This document shows, piece after piece, positions 33,767-41,703 of a stretch of 64,000 bases of DNA. The stretch covers positions 72,544 to 136,543 of the forward strand of contig NZ_CAXBOD010000004.1 of assembly GCF_963977235.1 (NCBI RefSeq), read 5' to 3'. The position numbers and the translations under genes are program-made. The stretch comes from Albimonas sp963977235 (GTDB taxonomy: Bacteria; Pseudomonadota; Alphaproteobacteria; Rhodobacterales; Rhodobacteraceae). The notes beneath the pieces were generated by a model. The model was not told the DNA's origin. It searched no databases and saw only the letters and a program-made list of their open reading frames with translations. The number at the start of each line of letters is the position of its first letter. Position 1 is the stretch's first letter.

Positions 33767-35296
33767 ATGTACGCAATCCGCAACGTCGCAGGCGCGATCG
33801 TCGGGGGGCTGAGCGCCTTCCTGGCCCTCAGCGCAGCGGCGCAGACGCAGGCCGCCGGCGACGGCGCGTCCAAGCCCAACATCCTCGTGATCATGGGCGA
33901 CGACATCGGCTGGTTCAACACCAGCGCCTACAACTCGGGGATCATGGGCTACACCACGCCCAACATTGATTCGATCGCGCAGGAAGGCATCCGCTTCACC
34001 GACGCCTACGGCCAGCAGAGCTGCACCGCCGGACGCGCGGCCTTCATCACCGGCCAGTCGCCCAAGCGCACCGGGATGCTCAAGATCGGCATGCCGGGCG
34101 ATCCGATCGGCCTGCAGGCCGAAGACCCCACCATCGCCGAGATGCTCAAGCCCATGGGCTACGCCACGGGCCAGTTCGGCAAGAACCACCTGGGCGACCT
34201 GGACGAGTTCCTGCCCACCAACCACGGCTTCGACGAGTTCTTCGGCAACCTCTACCATCTCAACGCCGAGGAAGAGCCCGAGAACCCCGACTATCCGCAG
34301 AACGCCGAGTTCCGCGAGACCTACGGCCCGCGCGGCGTTCTCAAGGCCACCGCCGACGGCCAGATCGAGGACACCGGCCCGCTGACCAGCGAGCGGATGG
34401 AGACGGTGGACGAGGAGTTCATGGCCGCCGCCATCGACTTCATCGAGCGCCAGGAGCAGTCGGACACCCCCTGGTTCGTCTGGTTCAACACCACCCGCAT
34501 GCACATCTTCACGCACCTCAAGCCGGAGTCCGAGGGCGCGACCGGCATGGGCATCGTCGCCGACGGCATGACCGAGCATGACAAGATGGTCGGCCAGCTT
34601 CTCGACAAGCTCGACGAGCTGGGCGCGGCCGACGACACCATCGTCATCTACACCACCGACAACGGCGCCGAGAAGTTCACCTGGCCCGACGGCGGCACCT
34701 CGCCCTTCCGCGGCGAGAAGGCCACCACCTGGGAAGGCGGCATCCGCATTCCCTTCATGATCAAGTGGCCGGGCAAGATCGAGGGCGGCCAGGTCTCGAA
34801 CGAGATCCTGTCGCTCGAGGACATGTTCCCCACCCTGATCGCCGCGGCCGGCGATCCCGACATCAAGACCAAGCTGCTCGACGGCCACCAGGCCGGGGAC
34901 ATGACCTACAACGTCCACATCGACGGCTACAACCTGCTGCCCAACCTGACGGGCGAGTCCGAGGAGTGGCCGCGCAACACCTTCTTCGCCTTCGTCGACG
35001 ACGGGTCGCTGGGGGCGGTGCGGATCAACCGCTGGAAGGCTCACTTCAGCGTTCAGGAAGAAGAGGGCATGGGCGCCTGGACCCGCGGGCAGGTTCCGCT
35101 GAAAGCGCCGCTGCTGATCGACCTGCGCGCCGATCCCTTCGAGATGGCGCCGGAGGACTCCTCCTACTACGACGACTGGTTCGTGCGGCACATGTTCGCC
35201 TTCGGCCCGATCACCGGCGTCGTCGCGGAGTTCATGGCCACGTTCGAGGACTACCCCCAGCGCCAGGAGGCCGGCTCCTTCACGCCCAAGCAGTGA
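33767..35296 (+). CDS. Periplasmic arylsulfatase, paralog of the preceding gene
   Basis: A 509-residue type I sulfatase. ATG 33767 is chosen because GGGGAG lies 9 bases upstream and it gives a clean signal peptide (MYAIRNVAGAIVGGLSAFLA); an ATG at 33737 lacks a ribosome site. The modification motif is QQSCTAGRAAF (Cys86). Other blocks are ILVIMGDDIG, QFGKNHLGD and YTTDNGAE. It shares long blocks with sulfatase 1, for example PTNHGFDEF and NLYHLNAEEEPEN, so the two arose by duplication. Different C-terminal halves suggest different substrates. Periplasmic sulfate-ester cleavage is inferred. Confidence 0.93.
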   Translation: MYAIRNVAGAIVGGLSAFLALSAAAQTQAAGDGASKPNILVIMGDDIGWFNTSAYNSGIMGYTTPNIDSIAQEGIRFTDAYGQQSCTAGRAAFITGQSPKRTGMLKIGMPGDPIGLQAEDPTIAEMLKPMGYATGQFGKNHLGDLDEFLPTNHGFDEFFGNLYHLNAEEEPENPDYPQNAEFRETYGPRGVLKATADGQIEDTGPLTSERMETVDEEFMAAAIDFIERQEQSDTPWFVWFNTTRMHIFTHLKPESEGATGMGIVADGMTEHDKMVGQLLDKLDELGAADDTIVIYTTDNGAEKFTWPDGGTSPFRGEKATTWEGGIRIPFMIKWPGKIEGGQVSNEILSLEDMFPTLIAAAGDPDIKTKLLDGHQAGDMTYNVHIDGYNLLPNLTGESEEWPRNTFFAFVDDGSLGAVRINRWKAHFSVQEEEGMGAWTRGQVPLKAPLLIDLRADPFEMAPEDSSYYDDWFVRHMFAFGPITGVVAEFMATFEDYPQRQEAGSFTPKQ

Positions 35297-35318
35297 GCGA
35301 GCCCTGAGGAAACGAACC

Positions 35319-35345
35319 GGGACGCGCCCGCGCCGGGCGCGTCCC
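35319..35345 (+). terminator. Intrinsic terminator after sulfatase 2
   Basis: GGGACGCGCCCG-CGC-CGGGCGCGTCCC forms a perfect 12-bp stem with a 3-base loop, followed by GCCCTTTCG. The next gene starts only 25 bases later, so read-through from the sulfatase promoter may supply part of its transcription. Confidence 0.7.
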
Positions 35346-35370
35346 GCCCTTTCGCGAGAGAGAGACGACC

Positions 35371-36351
35371 ATGCGCCTCGACGCCCTTCCCACCCTCGCC
35401 GCCGCGGCGCTGCTGGCCGCGGCCCCTCTGTCCGCGCTGGCCGACCCGCTGCCCTCCTGGACCGACGAGGGCGCCCAGGCGAGGATCGTCGCCTTCGTCG
35501 AGAGCGTGACCGAGGAGGGCGGCGCCGGCTACGTGGCGCCCGAACGGCGCATCGCCGTCTTCGACAACGACGGCACCCTGTGGTCCGAGCAGCCGGTCTA
35601 TTTCCAGTTCCTCTACGCCCTCGACGCGGTGAAGGCGAAGGCCGAGGCCGACCCCTCGATCCTGACCTCCCCTGCCCTGAAGGCGGCCGCGGCGGGCGAC
35701 ATGCAGGCGCTCATGGAAACCGGCATGGACGGCCTGCTCGAAGTGGTCGAGGTCTCCCACGCCGGCGTCTCGATCGAGGATTTCCAGGCCGACGTCGAGG
35801 ACTGGCTGACCCACGCCACGCATCCGACCTCGGGCCTGACCTACGCGCAGATGACCTACGCCCCGATGGTCGAGTTGCTGGGCTACCTGCACGACAACGG
35901 CTTCGCCACCTGGATCGTCTCGGGCGGGGGCGTCGACTTCATCCGCGCCGTCGGCGAGGCGGCCTACGGCATCCCCCCCTGGCAGGTCGTCGGCTCGCGC
36001 GGGAACAGCGCCTGGGACCCCGAGACGAAGACCGTGGTCAAGACCGGCGGCGTCGTGCTGATCGACGACAAGGAAGGCAAGCCGGTGGGCATCGCCCAGC
36101 AGATCGGCGTGCGCCCGATCCTGGCCTTCGGCAACTCCGACGGCGACTACCAGATGCTCGACTACGTGACCTCGGGCGAGGGGCCCTCGCTGGGCCTGCT
36201 CGTCCATCACACCGACGCCGAGCGCGAATTCGCCTACGACCGCGAGGGCCACATCGGGGTGCTCGACAAGGGGCTCGAGGACGCCGAGGGCCGCGGCTGG
36301 GTGATCGTCGACATGAAGGCCGAGTGGTCCCGGGTCTGGAGCGGCGAATGA
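35371..36351 (+). CDS. Exported HAD-family phosphatase
   Basis: A 326-residue HAD-superfamily hydrolase with a Sec signal (MRLDALPTLAAAALLAAAPL, cleavage after LSALA). Motif I is VFDNDGTLWSEQP (nucleophile Asp of DNDGT), motif II is WIVSGGGVDF and motif IV is AFGNSDGDYQM. It resembles phosphoserine phosphatase-like periplasmic HADs. It is joined to the MoxR gene by ATGA overlap, so it is the first gene of the MoxR/Bat operon and follows the two sulfatases. Together they suggest release of sulfate and phosphate from organic esters in the periplasm. The substrate is unknown. Confidence 0.88.
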   Translation: MRLDALPTLAAAALLAAAPLSALADPLPSWTDEGAQARIVAFVESVTEEGGAGYVAPERRIAVFDNDGTLWSEQPVYFQFLYALDAVKAKAEADPSILTSPALKAAAAGDMQALMETGMDGLLEVVEVSHAGVSIEDFQADVEDWLTHATHPTSGLTYAQMTYAPMVELLGYLHDNGFATWIVSGGGVDFIRAVGEAAYGIPPWQVVGSRGNSAWDPETKTVVKTGGVVLIDDKEGKPVGIAQQIGVRPILAFGNSDGDYQMLDYVTSGEGPSLGLLVHHTDAEREFAYDREGHIGVLDKGLEDAEGRGWVIVDMKAEWSRVWSGE

Positions 36352-37352
36352 TCCCGCAGGAGGCGCTCGAAGCTCTGCGCGTCCGCATGGGCGAGGCCAT
36401 CGTCGGCCAGCAGGGGGTGATCGAGCGGCTGCTGATCGGCCTGCTCGCGAACGGCAACCTGCTGGTCGAGGGGCTGCCGGGGCTGGCCAAGACCCGGGCG
36501 ATCAAAGCGCTGGCGAAGAACCTGGAATGCGACTTCTCGCGCATCCAGTTCACCCCGGACCTGCTGCCCTCCGACGTCACCGGGTCCGAGATCTACAGCC
36601 AGGGCGCGGCGGATGCGGGGGGCGGGGCCTTCCGCTTCCAGCCCGGCCCGATCTTCGCCGACATCGTGCTGGCCGACGAGATCAACCGCGCGCCCCCCAA
36701 GGTGCAGGCCGCCCTGCTCGAGGCGATGGAGGAGCGCCAGGTCACCGTCGGCGGCACGACCCACCGGATGCCGCCGCTGTTCATGGTGATGGCCACCCAG
36801 AATCCCATCGAGCAGGAGGGCACCTACCCCCTGCCCGAGGCCCAGACCGACCGGTTCCTGATGCATGTCCTCGTCACCTGGCCCTCGGTCGAGGAGGAGG
36901 TCGAGGTGATCCGCATGGTCCGCGGCGAGGAGATCGCCGCCCAGGCCGCCGCCGCCCCCGACGCCGCCGCGCCGCCCCCCCCGCGCGAGGCGATCCCCCA
37001 GGCCGCGATCTTCGAGGCGCGTCGCGAGATCGCCGCGATCCACGCCGCGCCGGCGATCGAGCGCTACATGGCCGATCTCGTCCAGGCCACCCGCACGCCC
37101 GACGCCTTCGGCGAGGATCTGGCCCGCTGGATCGAGATCGGGGCGAGCCCGCGCGCGTCCCTCGCGCTCGACCGCTGCGGGCGGGCGCACGCCTGGCTGG
37201 CGGGGCGCGACTATGTCGACCCCGAGGACCTGCGCGCGGTCGCCCCCGACGTGCTGCGCCACCGCCTGCGCCTGAGCTACGAGGCCCAGGGCGAGGGCGT
37301 CGCCCCCGACCGCGTGGTCGAGGAGATCCTCGCCCGCGTCGCCCTGCCCTGA
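36348..37352 (+). CDS. MoxR-family AAA+ ATPase
   Basis: A 334-residue AAA+ chaperone-type ATPase. Walker A is LVEGLPGLAKTRAIKALA, as is usual for MoxR. Walker B is IVLADEINRAPPKVQAALLEAM. The sensor region includes VMATQNPIEQEGTYPLPEAQ and an Arg-containing TDRFLMHVLV. An Ala/Pro-rich insert (around residues 198-213) separates the AAA core from the lid domain. MoxR proteins act with VWA-domain proteins in maturing metalloproteins or complexes. The VWA partners are encoded downstream in the same operon. Confidence 0.95.
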   Translation: MIPQEALEALRVRMGEAIVGQQGVIERLLIGLLANGNLLVEGLPGLAKTRAIKALAKNLECDFSRIQFTPDLLPSDVTGSEIYSQGAADAGGGAFRFQPGPIFADIVLADEINRAPPKVQAALLEAMEERQVTVGGTTHRMPPLFMVMATQNPIEQEGTYPLPEAQTDRFLMHVLVTWPSVEEEVEVIRMVRGEEIAAQAAAAPDAAAPPPPREAIPQAAIFEARREIAAIHAAPAIERYMADLVQATRTPDAFGEDLARWIEIGASPRASLALDRCGRAHAWLAGRDYVDPEDLRAVAPDVLRHRLRLSYEAQGEGVAPDRVVEEILARVALP

Positions 37353-37363
37353 GGGCTGCGCGC

Positions 37364-38374
37364 ATGGCCTCGCCTTCCCCCTCCGCCCGCGCCCGGCTTC
37401 GCGCGGGGCTGGTCGCCGCAGAACCGCAGGCGCTGGAGGATCCGCGCGTGCATGTCTCGCTCGGCGGGCTGCGGGCGCTAGAGGGGCGGGCCCGCGCGCT
37501 CAGCTTCGCCCCCCGCCAGCCGGCGCGCTCGGCGATGAACGGGCGCCACGCCTCGCGCCTGCGCGGCCGCGGCCTGACCTTCGAGGAGCTGCGCGCCTAC
37601 GTCCCCGGCGACGACGTCCGCTCGATCGACTGGAAGGCCACCGCGCGCATGGGCGAGCCCTTCGTGCGCGTCACCACCGAGGAGCGCGACCGCCCCGCCC
37701 TGATCGTGGTCGACCAGCGGATGTCGATGTTCTTCGGCTCGGTCCTCAACATGAAGGCGGTGACCGCGGCCGAGGCCGCAGCACTCGCCGCCTTCCGGAT
37801 CCGCGACCAGGGCGACCGGGTGGGCGGCATCGTCTTTGGCGACGCGCATCTCGCCGAGATCCGCCCCGCCCGCGGCCGCGTCTCGCTCGACCGGTTCCTG
37901 TCCGCGCTCGCCGAGGCCAACGGTATGCTGGCGGCCGACGCGCCCAACCCCTCGCCGATGCCGCTGAACCGGGTGCTGCGCGCGGTGGCCCGGATCGCGC
38001 CGCGCAATCACCTGGTGATCGTGCTCTCGGACTTCGACGCGGTGGACGCGGAGACCCGGCTGCTGGTCTCGACCCTGTCGCGGCGCAACGACCTGGTGCT
38101 GGGGCTCGTCTCGGACCCGTTCGCCGACGAGCTGCCCAAGGGGCTGCGCCTGGTGGTCTCGGACGGGGAGCTGCAGGCCGAGGTCAACACCGCCGACCGC
38201 GGCGCCCACCGGAGCCTGCGCGAGATGACCCGCGGCCGGCTGGCCGAGATCCTCGACTGGCAGCGCAGCCTCGGCGTCCCGGTCCTGCCCCTGACCGCGG
38301 CCGAGGAGACGGTCCCCCAGATGCGCCGCCTGATGGGCCTCGCCCCGCGCCCCGCCGCGGCGGGCGCCCGATGA
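37364..38374 (+). CDS. DUF58 domain protein
   Basis: A 336-residue protein of the DUF58 family. The diagnostic segment RGLTFEELRAYVPGDDVRSIDWKATARMG is near residues 69-97. The VWA-like fold follows (ALIVVDQRMSMFFGS, then VIVLSDFDAVDAETRLL). The MIDAS-like DxRxS of VVDQRMSMF departs from DxSxS, as is common in DUF58. It overlaps the next gene by ATGA. It is a conserved partner of MoxR ATPases in Bat-type operons and probably a cytoplasmic client or adaptor. Confidence 0.93.
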   Translation: MASPSPSARARLRAGLVAAEPQALEDPRVHVSLGGLRALEGRARALSFAPRQPARSAMNGRHASRLRGRGLTFEELRAYVPGDDVRSIDWKATARMGEPFVRVTTEERDRPALIVVDQRMSMFFGSVLNMKAVTAAEAAALAAFRIRDQGDRVGGIVFGDAHLAEIRPARGRVSLDRFLSALAEANGMLAADAPNPSPMPLNRVLRAVARIAPRNHLVIVLSDFDAVDAETRLLVSTLSRRNDLVLGLVSDPFADELPKGLRLVVSDGELQAEVNTADRGAHRSLREMTRGRLAEILDWQRSLGVPVLPLTAAEETVPQMRRLMGLAPRPAAAGAR

Positions 38375-39033
38375 CCGGCCCCGCGCCCTCCCCGCCCGAG
38401 GCGGCGCCGCCCCTCGACGCCCCCATTCTGCTGGCCCAGGCCGCGCCCGCTCCCGCCTCCGGGACGCCAACCGAGGCCCCGCAGGATCCGCCTGCTCCCC
38501 CCTCCGGAACGCCGGCCGGGGCTGCGGAGATCCCCGCGCCGACCTCCGACGCCGTGCCGGGCGAGGCGCAGGCCAACCTCATCGACCTGCTCGACGCCCT
38601 CCAGCAGCCGCCTTCGCCTGCGCCGGTGGCGATGACCCCGCAGACGCCGGGCTGGATCGTGATCGGCGTCGCGCTGGCGCTGCTGCTGGTCTGGGCCGCG
38701 CTCGCCCGCCGTCGCCGCCGCCGCGCCAACGCCTGGCGGCGCGAGGCGCTGGCGGCCCTCGCGCAGGCGGGCGACGACCCCGCCGCAATCGCCCCGATCC
38801 TGAGGCGGGCCGCGCTCGCCGCCCGCCCGCGGGCGCAGGTGGCCGGACTGACCGGCGAACGCTGGCTCGGTTACCTCGACGAGACCGGCGGGGCGGGAGA
38901 CGCCGCCTTCGCCGACGGCCCCGGCCGGGCGTTGCTGCGCGGCCCCTATGACGGCCGCGACGCGCCCGCCCCGGGCCTCGGGGCGCTCGCCGCCCGCTGG
39001 GTGCGCCGGGCGCCGATGGAGGGGGGCCGGTGA
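38371..39033 (+). CDS. DUF4381-like single-pass membrane protein
   Basis: A 220-residue protein. The first 85 residues are Pro/Ala-rich and unordered. One transmembrane helix follows (PGWIVIGVALALLLVWAALA), then a strongly basic stop-transfer (RRRRRRANAWRREAL) and a small helical domain containing AQVAGLTGERWLGYLDETG. This order and operon position between DUF58 and BatA match DUF4381. The fused Pro-rich region may reach into the periplasm. It is coupled on both sides by overlaps (ATGA in front, GTGA behind). Confidence 0.85.
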   Translation: MTGPAPSPPEAAPPLDAPILLAQAAPAPASGTPTEAPQDPPAPPSGTPAGAAEIPAPTSDAVPGEAQANLIDLLDALQQPPSPAPVAMTPQTPGWIVIGVALALLLVWAALARRRRRRANAWRREALAALAQAGDDPAAIAPILRRAALAARPRAQVAGLTGERWLGYLDETGGAGDAAFADGPGRALLRGPYDGRDAPAPGLGALAARWVRRAPMEGGR

Positions 39034-40010
39034 TCTCGCTCTCCTTCCCCTGGGCGCTGCTGCTTTTGCCCCTGCCGCTGCTGGTCTGGCGCCTCATGCC
39101 CGCGCACCGCGAGCCGACGCCCGCCCTGCGCGTCCCGTTCTTCCGCCGCGTGGCCGAGGCCGCGGGGGCCGAGCCCCGGCGCGGCGCCGTGGTGCGCGCC
39201 CGCTCGCGCCTGCAGATGGCCGCGGCGGCGCTTGCCTGGGGCCTGCTGGTTGTGGCCCTCGCGGGGCCCGAGCGGCTGGGCAAGCCGGTGGAGATCACAC
39301 GCTCGGCCCGCGACGTGGCGCTGGCGATCGACATCTCCGGCTCGATGGACACGCGCGATTTCAAGGCGCCCGACGGGGCGCTCCAGCAACGCTTCGCCGC
39401 CGTGCGCGACGTGGTGCGCCGCTTTGTCGAGGGGCGGCAGGGCGACCGGCTGGCGCTGATCGTGTTCGGCTCGAAAGCCTATCTGCAGTCGCCGCTGACC
39501 GAGGACCTCTCGGCCATCGTCTCGCTGCTCGACCGCACCGAGGTCGGCATGGCGGGCCCGCACACGGCGCTCGGCGACGCCATCGGCCTCTCGATCCGCA
39601 CCTTCGAGGCGAGCGAGGTCGAGCAGCGCCTGCTGATCCTCTTGTCCGACGGCGCCGACACCGCCAGCCGCATGAGCCCGGTCAACGCCGCCGAGATCGC
39701 CGCCGACCGGGGCGTCGAGATCCACACCGTGGGCGTCGGCGACCCCGCCGCCTCGGGCGAGGACCGGGTCGATCTGGGCGCCCTGCAGGACATCGCGCGG
39801 CGGGGCGGGGGCAGCTATTTCTACGCCTCCGACCAGGACGCGCTGGCCGAGGTCTACGCGCGCATCGACCAGATGACCCCCCGCAAGGTCGAAACCCTGT
39901 CCTGGCGCCCCCGCCGCTCGCTGGCCTGGATCCCGATGGCCGGGGCGCTGGCGGTGGTGCTGGCGACCACCGCGGGTCTGCACCTCGTCTCCCGCAGGCG
40001 CCCGGCATGA
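39030..40010 (+). CDS. BatA-type VWA-domain membrane protein
   Basis: A 326-residue VWA protein starting at GTG 39030, which overlaps the previous stop (GTGA) and has GGAGGGGGGCCG upstream. The N-terminal helix is ISLSFPWALLLLPLPLLVW, a second helix lies near LAWGLLVVALAG, and a C-terminal helix is in MAGALAVVLATTAGLHLV. The intact MIDAS motif is AIDISGSMDTRDF, with the supporting Thr/Asp in GPHTALGDA and LLSDGADTA. It is the likely metal-dependent partner of MoxR, anchored in the inner membrane with the VWA domain in the periplasm or at the membrane face, as in the Bat systems. Confidence 0.93.
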   Translation: MISLSFPWALLLLPLPLLVWRLMPAHREPTPALRVPFFRRVAEAAGAEPRRGAVVRARSRLQMAAAALAWGLLVVALAGPERLGKPVEITRSARDVALAIDISGSMDTRDFKAPDGALQQRFAAVRDVVRRFVEGRQGDRLALIVFGSKAYLQSPLTEDLSAIVSLLDRTEVGMAGPHTALGDAIGLSIRTFEASEVEQRLLILLSDGADTASRMSPVNAAEIAADRGVEIHTVGVGDPAASGEDRVDLGALQDIARRGGGSYFYASDQDALAEVYARIDQMTPRKVETLSWRPRRSLAWIPMAGALAVVLATTAGLHLVSRRRPA

Positions 40011-40084
40011 GCCTCGGACCCGTCAACCGGCGCCCGCGCGGCATGCGCCGCGACTCTCGCCACCGGGGCCCGGCATGAGCCTCG
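40000..40084 (+). repeat. 17-bp duplication bracketing a 23-codon coupling ORF
   Basis: GCCCGGCATGAGCCTCG occurs at 40000-40016 and again at 40068-40084. The first copy contains the BatA stop overlapped by an ATG; the second contains the BatB start overlapped by a TGA. The ORF 40007-40078 (24 codons with stop) exactly joins the two. This looks like a local duplication of the original BatA/BatB junction that inserted 68 bases while preserving translational coupling. Confidence 0.7.
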
Positions 40085-41703
40085 ATGCGCTCGCCCTCGC
40101 CGCCGAGGCGTTCCGTTTCCTGCGCCCGCTGTGGCTGCTGGCGCTGCCGGTCATCGTGCTGCTGTGGGCGGCCGTGCGCCGCGCCCATGCCAGGCCCCGG
40201 CCGGCGGCGGCGCGCATCGCGCCCCACCTGCACGCGGCCCTGACGCTCGACGCGGCCCGCAGGCGGCGCCCGCAGCCCATCGACGGCGTGGCGCTGGCGC
40301 TGATCTGCTGCGCGCTGGGCGCGGCCGGACCCGCCTGGACCCGCGCCGCCGACCCGTTCGCCGCCCAGTCGGCGCCGGCGGTGGTGGTGCTGAAGGTCAC
40401 GCCCTCGATGCTGGGGACCGACCTCGCGCCCTCCCGGCTCGAGCGCGGGCAGCAGAAGATCCGCGACTTCCTCGACCTTCGCGCCGGCGCCCGCACGGCG
40501 CTGATCGCCTATGCGGGGTCGGCCCATGTGGTGATCCCGATGACCGAGGACGCGGGCGTCATCGCGCCCTACCTCGCCGCCCTCTCGCCCGGGGCGATGC
40601 CGCGCGAGGGCGACGCGGCCGCCGAGGCGCTGGCGCTGGCCGCCTCCCTCCTCTCGGCCGAGGCGGGCGCCGCGCCGGGCGCCCCGCCCCCCGGCGGCGT
40701 GCTGCTGGTGGCCGACGCGGTGGCGCCGGGCGAGGTCGAGGCGCTGAATGACGCCGCAGCCAGACTCGCGGTCCTCTCGGCGCTGCCGGAGGGCAGCCGC
40801 GACCGCGGGCTCGACGCGCTCTCGGCCCCGGTGATCGCGATCTCGCCCGACGACGCCGACATCGCCCGCATCGACGGGCTGCTGAACGCCGCCTGGGCGC
40901 GCGCGCAGCTTGGCGACGAGAGCCGCCCCTGGGAGGATCGCGGCCGCTGGCTGGCCTGGCCGGCGGCGCTCCTGACGCTGATCTGGTTCCGCCGCGGCTG
41001 GACCATGCGCTGGGCCGCCCTGGCCCTGGCCCTGGCGCTGGCCGCCCCCGGCGCGCCCCGCGCGCAGGACGGCTCGCGCGACGTGCGCGCGGCCGCGAGC
41101 GTCGAGCCGCCGGGGCCGTTCGAGCTCGGCGCCCCGCTCGCCGGCTGGTTCCTGACCCCCGACCAGCAGGGCGACATCGCCGTGCGCCGGCGCCAGTTCG
41201 ACCGGGCCGCCGCGCTCTACGCCGATCCCTACCGACGAGCCTGGGCCCAGTATCGCGACGGCCAGTATGGCGCCGCAGCCGCGGCGCTGGCCGCGCTCGA
41301 CACCGCGCAGGCGGCCTTTCTGCAGGGGCTCGCCTCGATCCGCGCGCGCGCCTATCGCGACGGGGTCCGCGCCTTCCAGACGGCGCTCGACCGCGACCCG
41401 GACTTCCCGGGCGCGGCCGAGAACCTCGATCTCGCCCGCCGCATCGTCGCCTATGTCGAGGATCAGCAGGAGGCGTCCGACACCGGCGACCAGCCCGATC
41501 TCGGCGCCGACGAGGTCGCCTATGACAACGAGGAAGACCGCGGACAGGAGATCCAGGCGCCCCGGGAGGACCAGGAGGGCGAGGGCCGCCTGCTGACCGC
41601 CGAGCAGTGGATGCGCACCGTCGACACCCGCCCGGCCGAGTTCCTGCGCCAGCGCTTCGCCCTCGAAGCCTCCCGCGCCCAGCCCCCCGGAGGCGGCGAA
41701 TGA
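40075..41703 (+). CDS. BatB-like VWA protein fused to TPR (BatB/BatC)
   Basis: A 542-residue protein. Two N-terminal helices (LWLLALPVIVLLWAAV and a segment near DGVALALICCALGAAG) precede a VWA-like domain. Another helix lies near WAALALALALAAPGAP, and a TPR-like tail follows (YRDGQYGAAAAALAALDTAQ, then RAYRDGVRAFQTALDRDPDFPGAAENL) with an acidic end. The MIDAS segment reads VVVLKVTPSMLGTD where BatB proteins have a DxSxS motif: the metal Asp is Lys107 here. The domain is therefore probably not metal-binding. It overlaps the BatD gene by ATGA. Confidence 0.9.
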   Translation: MSLDALALAAEAFRFLRPLWLLALPVIVLLWAAVRRAHARPRPAAARIAPHLHAALTLDAARRRRPQPIDGVALALICCALGAAGPAWTRAADPFAAQSAPAVVVLKVTPSMLGTDLAPSRLERGQQKIRDFLDLRAGARTALIAYAGSAHVVIPMTEDAGVIAPYLAALSPGAMPREGDAAAEALALAASLLSAEAGAAPGAPPPGGVLLVADAVAPGEVEALNDAAARLAVLSALPEGSRDRGLDALSAPVIAISPDDADIARIDGLLNAAWARAQLGDESRPWEDRGRWLAWPAALLTLIWFRRGWTMRWAALALALALAAPGAPRAQDGSRDVRAAASVEPPGPFELGAPLAGWFLTPDQQGDIAVRRRQFDRAAALYADPYRRAWAQYRDGQYGAAAAALAALDTAQAAFLQGLASIRARAYRDGVRAFQTALDRDPDFPGAAENLDLARRIVAYVEDQQEASDTGDQPDLGADEVAYDNEEDRGQEIQAPREDQEGEGRLLTAEQWMRTVDTRPAEFLRQRFALEASRAQPPGGGE

